64,000 nt of DNA from an uncultured Bradyrhizobium sp. GTDB lineage: Bacteria; Pseudomonadota; Alphaproteobacteria; Rhizobiales; Xanthobacteraceae. The stretch covers positions 1-64,000 of the forward strand of contig NZ_CAKZJO010000108.1 of NCBI RefSeq assembly GCF_936943645.1, given 5' to 3'. The translations under genes were made by a program, and so were the position numbers. Below, in pieces: positions 8,038 through 16,599 of the stretch. A model generated the notes under the pieces. That model was not told where the DNA came from. It ran no database searches and worked only from the letters and a program-made list of their open reading frames with translations. The number at the start of each line of letters is the position of its first letter. Position 1 is the first letter of the stretch.

Positions 8038-8504
8038 CTCGTTTCCTCGCCTGGGTGTTGTTGTTGGAGTTTCCTCTAAGACTTCTTTTTTCCGAGTTCT
8101 TGTTGTTCGATTTTCTTATTGGTGCCGTCGGCTCAATCGAAATTCACGCAGGCCGCAGCAAATTGGTAGCGCGATCAGATCATGATTGGTCGCGTCTGTC
8201 GAGAAAGCCGAACGTGCCCGCGCATAGAACTAACGTTGCGTGTTGGAAGGCAGCAATCGTGCGCCGGTCGTCAGCTGCGCTCGCTCGTTTTGCGATGCAC
8301 ACTTGACGTGAACCGGTCTGGAACGATCCGTGCGCAATTACGCCGCAGTTTCGAATGAGCCTGCATAACCGCTTCGTGCGAAAGAGTTTTCGGACGTGGA
8401 CAGCACTTGGCTGCGTCTGGACCGGATCGCGGCGGAAACGATAGAGTTGCAGTTGCGGGGGCTCCCGCTCCAACAGGCCAGTCATATCGACGATGGAGAC
8501 GAGA
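8038..8504. other. Intergenic region with divergent promoters expected
   Basis: 467 bp between two divergently read genes. A T-rich stretch (about 8075-8125) stands out from the GC-rich surroundings and probably belongs to the promoter region of the leftward sugar operon. I found no RNA gene, convincing operator or protein-coding frame. Confidence 0.5.
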
Positions 8505-9302
8505 ATGATCAACCCGGCGCCGTCAGCGCGGCTTCACTTGCGGCGATGGTTTGCGCTGGGGGCCGTGCTCGCGCTGCTGCTCGGTGGCGCCGCAGTGGCC
8601 GATGCTCAAGGTTTGGTCAAAGGCGTTCAGGATGGCGCGGCGGCCGGAAACAAGGCGGCGGGTCCCGTCGGTGGCGTGCTCGGCGGCGCAATCGGCGGCG
8701 TGGTCGGCGTCTTCACCGGCGTGCTCGGTGTCGGCAACAACAACGGCAATCAGGCTCCGGCCGCCAAGGACAATACGGGCAAGGATGCCAAGCAGCAGGG
8801 CGCCGCCAAGGAAAAGGATAAGGACAAGGACGCCAAGAGCGCCAAGGGGGGGAAGGGCGCCAAGGCGAGCAAGGAGGCGAAGAACGCACCACAGGGCAAG
8901 GACAACAAGGACGTCACGGTCCTCACCCAGCCCGGCGCCCCGCAGCAGACCGCCGAACAGATCGTTGCCAACAGCGATTCCTATATCGAGCGGATCAAGA
9001 CCGAGCTGAACCTGACACCCGACCAGGAAAAGCATTGGTACGGTTTCTCGAGCGCAATGCACTACCTGGGGCATAATGGTGCAGAGCGGCTCAACTTGCG
9101 GGTTGCCCGCGCCAAGCGGGATCCGCCCGATGACATCATCGAGCAGATGCGCAACGAGGCGCAGTTCCTGATCGACCGCGCCGCCGACCAGCGCAATGTC
9201 GCCGATGCCGCCGAGCCGCTGTATTCGAGCCTCGACGACAAGCAGAAGCAGGTCTTCATCCAGGAGATGGTGCGCCTGAGCCACGAGCGGGGATTGGATT
9301 GA
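8505..9302 (+). CDS. Secreted LTXXQ (Spy/CpxP-like) protein with Lys-rich linker
   Basis: 265 residues. The ATG at 8505 is preferred over the ATG at 8493 because GGAG lies 6 nt before it. Residues about 1-34 form a signal peptide (WFALGAVLALLLGGAAVADA). A Gly-rich segment (PVGGVLGGAIGGVVGVFTG) follows, then a strongly Lys/Asp/Ala-rich linker of about 50 residues (KEKDKDKDAKSAKGGKGAK). The last roughly 105 residues are helical and carry the LTPDQ motif (LNLTPDQEKHWYGF), matching the LTXXQ family of periplasmic stress proteins related to Spy and CpxP. A chaperone-like envelope role is inferred; the linker is unusual for Spy itself. Confidence 0.7.
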   Translation: MINPAPSARLHLRRWFALGAVLALLLGGAAVADAQGLVKGVQDGAAAGNKAAGPVGGVLGGAIGGVVGVFTGVLGVGNNNGNQAPAAKDNTGKDAKQQGAAKEKDKDKDAKSAKGGKGAKASKEAKNAPQGKDNKDVTVLTQPGAPQQTAEQIVANSDSYIERIKTELNLTPDQEKHWYGFSSAMHYLGHNGAERLNLRVARAKRDPPDDIIEQMRNEAQFLIDRAADQRNVADAAEPLYSSLDDKQKQVFIQEMVRLSHERGLD

Positions 9303-9413
9303 TCAAGTTGAATCGGATCGGGCGCGTCTGAATTAACGGCGCCTGCCACGAATTCGTGAATCCCCTCCGGAATTGAGGTATGATTATCTTGGCAAGCTGA
9401 CTGCGGGGTTGAT

Positions 9414-9791
9414 ATGGCGGACGGACTCTCCGTTTTCCTGGTCGAAGACGAGGCGTTGATCCGGATGATGATCGCCGACATGGTGGTGGAACTCGGCCAC
9501 CACGTCGTCGCGGAAGCGGATAATGTCCGGGACGCCAGTGCGTTCGCGATGACCGCTCAATATGATCTGGCCATCCTCGACATCAATCTCATGGGCGTCT
9601 ACGTCGATCCCGTCGCCGACCTGATCGAGCGCCGTGGCAAGCCGTTTCTGTTCGCCACCGGCTACGGTCCGGAACTGCTGCCATCCTTGCTCCGGCGCAG
9701 GCCGATCCTGCGCAAGCCCATTGCGATGGACCAGCTCAAGGCGATGATCGATTCGATGTTTCCGGGCCCTGCGCCCCAAGCGCCGCATTGA
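9414..9791 (+). CDS. Single-domain response regulator
   Basis: 125 residues forming only a receiver domain, so it acts through protein contacts rather than DNA binding. The acidic pair is Glu11/Asp12 (LVEDEALI), the phospho-acceptor Asp56 (LAILDINL), the switch Thr near 82 (LFATGYG) and the conserved Lys101 (ILRKPI). The FATGYG and RKPI pattern is common in alphaproteobacterial FATGUY-like receivers. No kinase gene adjoins it. A 12-bp hairpin terminator follows the stop. Confidence 0.88.
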   Translation: MADGLSVFLVEDEALIRMMIADMVVELGHHVVAEADNVRDASAFAMTAQYDLAILDINLMGVYVDPVADLIERRGKPFLFATGYGPELLPSLLRRRPILRKPIAMDQLKAMIDSMFPGPAPQAPH

Positions 9792-9801
9792 GCCAGAACG
9801 A

Positions 9802-9830
9802 AAATGGCCGCCCGTCAAGGGCGGCCATTT
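9802..9830. terminator. Bidirectional rho-independent terminator
   Basis: Perfect 12-bp stem AAATGGCCGCCC (9802-9813) and GGGCGGCCATTT (9819-9830) with the loop GTCAA. It sits between the stops of two convergent genes (9791 and 9853), and A/T ends give short T-runs in both directions. Confidence 0.8.
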
Positions 9831-9852
9831 GGCGATGGAACTTGTGGCGGTC

Positions 9853-10008
9853 TCAGACCAGGCCGGCGCCGAGGTCGATGCCGTATGCCATCAGGCCGAA
9901 CGAGGCGACCAGGCCCGTGCAGCACAGCAGCAAGATGGTCTTGAACGACGAATCGGAAAAACGGGTTTCGACGGCGGCCGGCATCGCGGCAAGCGAAATC
10001 ATGCTCAT
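9853..10008 (-). CDS. Small single-span membrane protein
   Basis: 51 residues from ATG at 10008, with GGGGGGAA about 7 nt upstream. N-terminus MSMISLAAMPAAVETRF, then a hydrophobic stretch (KTILLLCCTGLVASFGLMAY, about residues 23-42) long enough for one membrane span, ending DLGAGLV. The overlapping frame that starts at 10042 is rejected because its product is Arg-rich and shadow-like. Function unknown. It shares a bidirectional terminator with the response-regulator gene. Confidence 0.65.
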   Translation of the reverse strand: MSMISLAAMPAAVETRFSDSSFKTILLLCCTGLVASFGLMAYGIDLGAGLV

Positions 10009-10152
10009 GTTTCATTCCCCCCTTGTTGATCCTGAATTGCATCAGGTGAGGGAACTTCTAGAGCAAAAAGTTTGACATCAGATTGCGAGGCGTCGTTAAC
10101 GGAGTCGCAATCGAGGCTCGCGTCCTCACCGGCTGCGGCCGGATTGCACGCC

Positions 10153-10356
10153 TCAGTTGCGGCCGTTCTTCAGCACCGTGGCAATGGTCTGGGCGGTCAT
10201 GGCGGCCCGGTCCGAAGCGCGCTGGGCGGCCAGCCGGTCCCGCGCCTTTTCCTCGATCAAGAGGTCGATCAGTGCCAGCCGCTTGTCTTCGTCGTCCGCC
10301 TCGCACAGCAGGCGGTGATAGCGGTGATAGTCGAAACCCAAATCCTGCTTACGCAT
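10153..10356 (-). CDS. Small hypothetical protein
   Basis: 67 residues from ATG at 10356, with a G-run 7-11 nt upstream; a TTG at 10371 is a less likely start. The sequence MRKQDLGFDYHRYHRLLCEA, then KRLALIDLLIEEKARDRLAA, reads as an amphipathic charged helical protein with no signal peptide. Short rhizobial proteins of this general type are common, but I know no function. Confidence 0.6.
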   Translation of the reverse strand: MRKQDLGFDYHRYHRLLCEADDEDKRLALIDLLIEEKARDRLAAQRASDRAAMTAQTIATVLKNGRN

Positions 10357-10502
10357 GTCACGCCCCCGCAACTACGCCACACACACGGCGGGATTGTTTC
10401 TCATCCGAAACAGGCGTGCAAGCGCGATCCCGTCCGGAGGCGTGCATGCGCAGCAATCAGCTGTGCATGACTGGAACCGTGAGCAGCGGAGACGACCGGA
10501 TC

Positions 10503-11501
10503 TCAACCCGCCTGTGAATCGGCAAACATCTTCAGGCCGAGGAAGCTCGCATCGGGCTTCGTCACCAGCCAGGCCGGGATATTGCGCAAGTAATTCTCGA
10601 AGCGCCCCTTCGCCTCGAAGCGCGCACGAAAGGCGGAGGCCGCAAGGAACTCGGGGAAGCGGGGCGCGATGCCGCCGGCGATGTACACGCCGCCGCGAGC
10701 GCCGAACGTCAGCGCAAGATTCCCCGCAACGGAACCGAGAATGGCGCAGAACATATCCAGCGTCGCACGGCTGTGCGCACAGCTGCCATCCAGGGCCGCC
10801 TTGGTGATGCCAGCCGCGTCGCGCCGCGGCACGTTTGCGCCGTCGACCTCGGCCAGCGCGTCGTAGAGATTTTGCAGGCCGGTACCGGACAGCGCGCCGA
10901 ATTCAATGTCGACATGGCCCAGGCGCCGGCGCAAGGACGCGATCACGCGTTCCTCATGCTCGTTCTCGGCCGGCAGGGTCGCATGTCCGGCTTCCGTGAC
11001 GATGGCCAGCCGCGCGCCATGGCGCTCGACCAGACAGGAGACGCCAAAGCCGGTTCCCGGTCCGACCACCAGCAGCGGCTCTCCGGGCAGGCCATTTTGT
11101 CCACCCAGCGGAATCAGATCGGCAGGATGCAGGGCGGGCAGGGACCAGGCGACCACCTCGAAATCGTTGAGCACATGGACGCTGTCGAAGCCGAGCGCCG
11201 GCTGCAGCTCGTTGCCGTCGATGACCCAGGGACTGTTGGTCATGACGCAGCGATTGTTGGTGACAGGCCCCGCTACGGCCAGCACGGCTCTTTGGGGGCG
11301 CTGGCCGCCGGCCCGCCGCGCCAGGACGTCCGCAATGGCGTCCCGGACGGTTGGGAAATCGGCAACCTTCACGTAGTCGATCGGTTGGGCCTGATCGAGT
11401 TGGCCCAATTCGCTCCGGCTCAGCGCGAAGCGCGCATTGGTGCCGCCGATATCGGCGAGAAGTATCTGTCCAGTCTTGCCGATATCCATGCCGGTATTCA
11501 T
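10503..11501 (-). CDS. glk: Glucokinase
   Basis: 332 residues from ATG at 11501; an in-frame GTG at 11549 would add 16 residues but lacks a ribosome site. It phosphorylates glucose with ATP in the cytoplasm. Seen: phosphate-1 loop ILLADIGGTNARFAL near the N-terminus, catalytic Asp in HVLNDFEVVA, the family segment VVGPGTGFGVSC, TEAGHATLPAENEHE (sugar contacts), and GGVYIAGGIAPRF near the C-terminus. This is the proteobacterial Glk type, not the ROK type, since the ROK zinc-binding cysteines are absent. It faces away from pncA, with about 260 bp between the starts. Confidence 0.92.
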   Translation of the reverse strand: MNTGMDIGKTGQILLADIGGTNARFALSRSELGQLDQAQPIDYVKVADFPTVRDAIADVLARRAGGQRPQRAVLAVAGPVTNNRCVMTNSPWVIDGNELQPALGFDSVHVLNDFEVVAWSLPALHPADLIPLGGQNGLPGEPLLVVGPGTGFGVSCLVERHGARLAIVTEAGHATLPAENEHEERVIASLRRRLGHVDIEFGALSGTGLQNLYDALAEVDGANVPRRDAAGITKAALDGSCAHSRATLDMFCAILGSVAGNLALTFGARGGVYIAGGIAPRFPEFLAASAFRARFEAKGRFENYLRNIPAWLVTKPDASFLGLKMFADSQAG

Positions 11502-11765
11502 GACCTCGTGGCTGCCGCCGCCCGCTGGCCGCGGCACCCTGTCCTCCACACATTCGACCCGATCCGCCTGTCGCGGATGATGCGAGAATCCGCCCCAGGA
11601 TGCGCCTAGTCAACACGGACGGGGCGAAACCGTTGCATGCTGGCGGGCGCCCGGCGACCAATTCGCGTCGCAAGGCGCCAGCGGTTGCGAAGCAGCGCGG
11701 GAAGACCGACACTAAGGGGGGCTTGTCCGGCGCAGGCGTGCCGGACCCTTCAAACGAGACCGGTG

Positions 11766-12392
11766 ATGAAGATTTCCGACCGCGATGTGCTGCTGGCGAT
11801 CGACGTGCAGAACGACTTCTGCAGCGGCGGATCGCTCGCCGTTCCCGGCGGCGAGAAGGTCGTCCCCGCCATCAACCGCATCGCCCAAAGATTCGGCAAT
11901 ATGGTGCTGACCCAGGATTGGCATCCGCGCGACCACGTCTCGTTTGCGCCGAACCATGCGGGCAAGCAGCCGTTCCAGACCATTGAGCTTGACTACGGCA
12001 CCCAGGTGCTCTGGCCGGCGCATTGCGTGCAGGGCACCTCCGGTGCCGAATTTCATCGCGATCTCGACGAGACGCGCGCGAGCCTCGTGGTGCGCAAGGG
12101 CTTTCGCCGCGGCATCGATTCCTATTCGGCCTTGTTCGAGAACGACAAGAGGACGCCGACGGGCCTGCTCGGCTATTTGCGCGAGCGCGAGCTGAAGACC
12201 GTCTTCGTCACCGGGCTTGCGCTCGATTTCTGCGTCCGCTTCTCGGCAGAGGACGCCCGCAAGGCGGGATTCGAGGTCGTCGTCATCGCGGAGGCCTGCC
12301 GCGGCATCGATCTCGACGGTTCGGTGGCCGCGACACATCAGAGCTTTCGACAGCGCGGCATCTCGGTGGTCGGGCTGGAGGCGTTCCTTTAG
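11766..12392 (+). CDS. pncA: Nicotinamidase
   Basis: 208 residues. Hydrolyses nicotinamide to nicotinate for NAD salvage in the cytoplasm. The catalytic triad is visible as Asp13 (AIDVQNDFC), Lys111 (VVRKGF) and Cys156 (LALDFCVRFSA). The metal site is Asp51, His53 and His57 (TQDWHPRDHVSF). The ATG at 11766 is chosen because the conserved part begins at once (MKISDRDVLLAIDVQNDF); upstream codons in this frame are Arg-rich and shadow-like. It is followed after 16 bp by the PhaC-like gene, then by nadE, which places two NAD genes in one direction. Confidence 0.95.
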   Translation: MKISDRDVLLAIDVQNDFCSGGSLAVPGGEKVVPAINRIAQRFGNMVLTQDWHPRDHVSFAPNHAGKQPFQTIELDYGTQVLWPAHCVQGTSGAEFHRDLDETRASLVVRKGFRRGIDSYSALFENDKRTPTGLLGYLRERELKTVFVTGLALDFCVRFSAEDARKAGFEVVVIAEACRGIDLDGSVAATHQSFRQRGISVVGLEAFL

Positions 12393-12408
12393 GGATCGTG
12401 AGATAGTC

Positions 12409-13524
12409 ATGGTGGGAAAGGCCCGCAAAGAGAGAAACGCCCAGGACGCCAACCCGGAGGATCCGCTGCTGTGGCCGTTTGCGGCGGCGCGTCTTGCCAT
12501 GGATTCCTGCTTCTGGTGGCTGGAGCGCGGCCCGGTGGAGCAGGACGACAGCGGTCTGGCCTGGACGACGCCGAACGACGTCGCGCTCGAGCTCGCGACC
12601 ATGCGACTGCGCGATTGCTCGAAAGACAAGTCCGGCCCGCCGGCGCTGGTCTGTGCGCCCTATGCATTGCATCGGGCGCTGATCGCCGATTTCGCGCCCG
12701 GCCACAGCGTGGTGCAGTCCCTGCAAGCCGGCGGCATCGACCGAGTCTATCTGACCGATTGGCGCTCGGCGACGCCGGATATGCGCTATCTCTCGATCGA
12801 CAGCTATCTCGGCGATCTCAACGTCGCCATCGACGAGATCGGCGCGCCGGTGGATCTGGTCGGCCTGTGCCAGGGCGGCTGGCTGTCGCTGCTCTATGCG
12901 GCGCGGTTTCCGGCCAAGGTGCGGCGGCTGGTGCTCGCAGGCGCCCCCGTCGACCTGTCGATCGAGTCCTCGTTGTGCCGGCTTACCCGCAACGCGCCCG
13001 GTATGGTCTACGACCAGCTCGTCGCGCGCGGCGGCGGCAATGTCAGCGGCGGGGAGATGCTGCGCCTGTGGTCCAAGGCGCCGAACCGCGATGATATCGT
13101 CGCGGCGCTTCAGCGAGACCTGTCGGACGAGGAGGGCGCGGCTCTGCTCGCGCGCTTCGACCGCTGGAACGCGGAGACGCTCGATCTGCCGGGCAAATAT
13201 TATCTGGAGATCGTCAAACGGATATTCCGGGAGAACCGGATCGCCGGCGGCAGTTTCGTCGCACTTGGTCGCACGATCGATCTGAAGGACGTCAAGGCAC
13301 CGGTCTTCCTGCTGGCCGGGCTTGACGACGAGGTCGTGCCGGCTGCGCAGGCGCTTGCCACCGCGGGGCTCCTCGGCACGCCGCCGGCCTTCATTGCGGC
13401 GGCCTCCGAGCCGAGCAATCACCTCGGCCTCTTCATGGGCGCGCGCACCCACGCGCATGCCTGGCCGCGCATCGCCGCGTGGCTGCGCGACGATCTGTCC
13501 GGCGCACTGGCCCACCGCGCCTGA
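12409..13524 (+). CDS. Class III-like PHA synthase homologue (alpha/beta hydrolase)
   Basis: 371 residues from ATG at 12409. Alpha/beta-hydrolase fold with a cysteine nucleophile: GLCQGG with Cys154 matches the G-x-C-x-G lipase-like box of poly-3-hydroxyalkanoate synthases, especially the GICQGG of class III PhaC. Asp306 or Asp307 (AGLDDEVVP) and His338 (SNHLGLF) complete the triad, and RVYLTDWRSATPDMRYLSIDSY resembles the PhaC YLIDW segment. The length fits class III PhaC (about 355) and not class I (about 580). No phaE partner is seen nearby. A PHA synthase or a related acyltransferase/thioesterase are both possible. Located between pncA and nadE. Confidence 0.7.
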   Translation: MVGKARKERNAQDANPEDPLLWPFAAARLAMDSCFWWLERGPVEQDDSGLAWTTPNDVALELATMRLRDCSKDKSGPPALVCAPYALHRALIADFAPGHSVVQSLQAGGIDRVYLTDWRSATPDMRYLSIDSYLGDLNVAIDEIGAPVDLVGLCQGGWLSLLYAARFPAKVRRLVLAGAPVDLSIESSLCRLTRNAPGMVYDQLVARGGGNVSGGEMLRLWSKAPNRDDIVAALQRDLSDEEGAALLARFDRWNAETLDLPGKYYLEIVKRIFRENRIAGGSFVALGRTIDLKDVKAPVFLLAGLDDEVVPAAQALATAGLLGTPPAFIAAASEPSNHLGLFMGARTHAHAWPRIAAWLRDDLSGALAHRA

Positions 13525-13664
13525 AATCGCCAGGCGCAGGCCAAGCGGCCCTGCAAATCCGTTATGCATGACGGCGGATGGCCTGCACGGGCCGCGGCCG
13601 ATGGGCTACATAGGGTTCGGAGCTGACGGCTTCGGCCGAGAAGAGATTAAGGGTACTGCGCTCG

Positions 13665-15698
13665 ATGACTTTCCACTCGATCTACGCTCACGGATTTGCG
13701 CGCGTCGCGGCCTGCGTCACCACCTCCCATGTCGCCGATCCCGCGGCCAACGCCAAGGCGGTGCTGGCGGCGGCCAATGCCTGTCACGAGCAGTCGGTGG
13801 CGGTCGCCGTGTTTCCCGAGCTGTGCCTGTCCGGATATGCGATCGAGGATCTGGTCAAGCAGGATCCGCTGCTGGACGCCGTCGAGCGGGGCCTTGCCGG
13901 CATCGTCGAGGCCTCCGCGGGGCTGATGCCGGTCCTGATCGTCGGCGCGCCGCTGCGCTTTGGTCATCGCATCTACAATTGCGCCGTCGTCATTCATCGC
14001 GGCAATTTGCTCGGCGTGGTGCCGAAATCCTATCTGCCGACCTACCGCGAATTCTACGAGGGCCGGCATTTCGCCTCGGGCGCCGGCATGGCCGGGGAGA
14101 CGATCAGCTTCGGCGGGCTGCACGCGCCATTCGGCGTCGACCTGCTGTTCGCGGCCGAGGACGTTCCGGGCCTCACCATCGGCGTCGAGATCTGCGAGGA
14201 CATGTGGATCCCGGTGACGCCGGCCTCGGAGCTGGCGCTGGCGGGGGCCAGTGTTCTCATCAATCTCTCGGGCAGCCCGATCACAATCGGCCGGGCGCGC
14301 TCGCGCGCGCTGCTGTGCCAATCGACCTCCGCACGCTGCCTTGCGGCTTACGTTTACGCGGCCGCCGGCGCCGGGGAGTCCACCACGGATCTGTCCTGGG
14401 ACGGCCAGACCTCGATCTACGAGAACGGCGTGCTGCTGGCCGAGGGCGAGCGCTTCCGCCAGGGCGGCCAGGTCACGACAGCCGACGTCGATCTCGATCT
14501 GCTCCGGCAGGAACGCGCGCTGATGGGCACGTTCGACGACAACCGCAGGCAGCGCGAGGCGTTCTATCGCAAGGTGACGTTTGCCCTGAAACCGCCGTCC
14601 GCCGACATCGGCTTCCTGCGCAAGATCGAACGCTTCCCGTTCGTGCCGAGCGACGAAGGCCTGCTCGAGCAGGATTGCTACGAAGCCTACAACATCCAGG
14701 TCGCCGGCCTCGTGCAGCGCATGCGCGCCACCGGCACCAAGCGCGTCGTGATCGGCGTCTCGGGCGGACTCGATTCCACCCACGCATTGATCGTCGCCGC
14801 CAAGGCGGTCGATCTGCTCGGCCTGCCGCGCGAGAACATTCTGGCCTACACCATGCCGGGCTTTGCCACCGGCAGCGAGAGCAAGAGCCATGCGCTGGCC
14901 TTGATGCAGGCGTTGCACACGAGCTGGCAGGAGCTCGACATCCGCACCACCGCGACGCAGATGCTGAAGGACATCGGCCATCCCTTCGGGAATGGCGAGA
15001 AAGTCTACGACGTCACCTTCGAGAACGTGCAGGCGGGGCTGCGCACGGATTATCTGTTCCGGCTCGCCAACCATCACGGCGGCATCGTGATCGGAACCGG
15101 CGATCTCTCCGAGCTCGCGCTCGGCTGGTGCACCTATGGCGTCGGCGACCAGATGGCGCATTACAACGTCAATGCCGGCGTGCCGAAGACGCTGATCCAG
15201 CACCTGATCCGCTGGGTGATCTCATCACAGCAGTTCAGCGGTGACGTCAACCGCACGCTCGGCTCGATCCTGGTCGCCGAGATCTCACCCGAGCTGGTGC
15301 CGGTCGAGCCCGGCCAGAAGCCGCAGAGCACGGAAGCCTCGGTCGGGCCGTACGAGCTGCAGGATTTCAACCTGTTCTACACGTTGCGCTTCGGCATGCG
15401 CCCATCCAAGATCGCCTTCATGGCGCAGCACGCCTGGAAGGACGTGGCCAAGGGCGAATGGCCGCCGGCCTTTCCGGCTGATCGTCGCAGGGCCTACGAG
15501 CTCGAGGAGATCAGGCGCTGGCTCGAGGTGTTCCTGCGCCGCTTCTTCGCCTTCAGTCAGTTCAAGCGTTCGGCGATGCCGAATGGCCCGAAGGTCTCGT
15601 CGGGCGGCTCGTTGTCGCCCCGCGGCGACTGGCGCGCGCCATCGGATTCGAGTGCGGCGGCGTGGCTCGAGGACCTCGAGCGGAACGTGCCGAACTGA
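13665..15698 (+). CDS. nadE: Glutamine-dependent NAD+ synthase
   Basis: 677 residues, normal for the two-domain enzyme. The N-terminal nitrilase-type glutaminase has the triad Glu52 (FPELCLSGY), Lys121 (VPKSYLPTY) and Cys177 (VEICEDMW). The C-terminal synthetase has the PP-loop SGGLDS at 366-371. Ammonia released from glutamine amidates deamido-NAD to NAD+, the last step of de novo and salvage synthesis. MTFHSIYAHGFARVAACV at the start agrees with the family. Together with pncA upstream it forms an NAD block, with the PhaC-like gene between them. Confidence 0.96.
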   Translation: MTFHSIYAHGFARVAACVTTSHVADPAANAKAVLAAANACHEQSVAVAVFPELCLSGYAIEDLVKQDPLLDAVERGLAGIVEASAGLMPVLIVGAPLRFGHRIYNCAVVIHRGNLLGVVPKSYLPTYREFYEGRHFASGAGMAGETISFGGLHAPFGVDLLFAAEDVPGLTIGVEICEDMWIPVTPASELALAGASVLINLSGSPITIGRARSRALLCQSTSARCLAAYVYAAAGAGESTTDLSWDGQTSIYENGVLLAEGERFRQGGQVTTADVDLDLLRQERALMGTFDDNRRQREAFYRKVTFALKPPSADIGFLRKIERFPFVPSDEGLLEQDCYEAYNIQVAGLVQRMRATGTKRVVIGVSGGLDSTHALIVAAKAVDLLGLPRENILAYTMPGFATGSESKSHALALMQALHTSWQELDIRTTATQMLKDIGHPFGNGEKVYDVTFENVQAGLRTDYLFRLANHHGGIVIGTGDLSELALGWCTYGVGDQMAHYNVNAGVPKTLIQHLIRWVISSQQFSGDVNRTLGSILVAEISPELVPVEPGQKPQSTEASVGPYELQDFNLFYTLRFGMRPSKIAFMAQHAWKDVAKGEWPPAFPADRRRAYELEEIRRWLEVFLRRFFAFSQFKRSAMPNGPKVSSGGSLSPRGDWRAPSDSSAAAWLEDLERNVPN

Positions 15699-15728
15699 TC
15701 AACGGGATCGGGCGGGGGAGAGGATCGG

Positions 15729-16109
15729 ATGTCGGCGGGGGATCGGGCGGAAGCGGACGAGGCCAAGGTCGTCAACGGCCTCTACATCTTCGACATCGAG
15801 ATGCGCGACGGCAAGCGCGGTCAGGCGAGGGGCGTCGTCGTGCTCTGCGACGGGCGCATCATGGGCGGCGACAGCTATTTCTACTACACCGGCAGCTACA
15901 CCTTCCGGAACGGTAAGTGGCGCGGCGACATGATCGTCAACCAGCACACGGAAGCTGTCGGCAAGACGCTCGTCTTCGGAGGCAGGGAGGTGACCTGTGG
16001 TTTCTCCGGTGATTATTACCCGGGCGGCGCCGAAGTCGAAGGCATGGCGCTGGTCGGCAAGATCAGCGTCACGTTCACGGCACGGCTGACGTTGAAGGAT
16101 GCGATGTGA
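15729..16109 (+). CDS. GrlR-like regulatory protein
   Basis: 126 residues, with GGGGGAGAGG just upstream of the ATG. The core NGLYIFDIEMRDGKRG, then GGDSYFYYTGSY and NQHTEAVG, resembles the GrlR family, small beta-barrel proteins first known as negative regulators of type III secretion. No type III genes are in the window, and relatives annotated this way are scattered in rhizobia as single genes, so the role is unknown. It begins 30 bp after nadE and may be read with it. Confidence 0.65.
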   Translation: MSAGDRAEADEAKVVNGLYIFDIEMRDGKRGQARGVVVLCDGRIMGGDSYFYYTGSYTFRNGKWRGDMIVNQHTEAVGKTLVFGGREVTCGFSGDYYPGGAEVEGMALVGKISVTFTARLTLKDAM

Positions 16110-16599
16110 GCTGACGGCGGCTCGTCCGCACCGATCGCTCTCGCGCCAGGAGCGACAGCACCTGCCGAAGCGACAACGCGCCGCCCGGATGCCCCAGCCG
16201 GACGGCGCGAAGTTGCGTTCAATCTTAGAAAGTTTCGAGGTCCGGAGTGCCTAGGAGTCCGGACCTCGTCACCTTGCCCCAGCTTCAATCCCCCGCCCCA
16301 TGTGGTCCCCCAACCCCATGTAGCGCGATCAGAGGGTGATGCCCGTGGAAGTGGCCGCCGATCGATGTCCCGCGATGTACGCGAACTATGGTTAGGATTC
16401 CATTCCGGATCACTACGGACAAGGATACCGCTTGCCATGTGCTCGCTCGACATCGCAGCCGCCGCCCTTGTGCGAATCCGGCGCGTAGTCGGCGAGATGT
16501 CCACAATTCGTCCGCGCTGCGAAATCCGCGCTTCACGGGCCTGTCATTGAACTGGTCTAGCGCTGCTCCCCGTCATCGCTGACGGTCAAGGAGCAAGCC
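16110..16599. other. Intergenic region before the TIM-barrel/peptide-ABC operon
   Basis: 490 bp with no convincing gene. Frames on both strands here are Arg/Pro/Ser-rich and lack ribosome sites. It holds an 11-bp-stem hairpin (16236-16268) and should contain the promoter of the operon that starts at 16600. I could not place promoter boxes with confidence. Confidence 0.5.
16236..16268. other. 11-bp-stem inverted repeat
   Basis: CGAGGTCCGGA (16236-16246) pairs perfectly with TCCGGACCTCG (16258-16268) around an 11-nt loop. No T-run follows on either strand, so it is either a weak terminator for the GrlR-like gene or a protein-binding site. Confidence 0.45.

Noticed and set aside
8180..8512. 110-residue minus-strand frame in the 8 kb intergenic region
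   Set aside because: No ribosome site, odd composition, and it runs into the start of the Spy-like gene on the other strand.
16016..16504. Minus-strand frame across the 16.1-16.6 kb gap
   Set aside because: Arg/Pro/Ser-rich, overlaps the 3' end of the GrlR-like gene and has no start signal.
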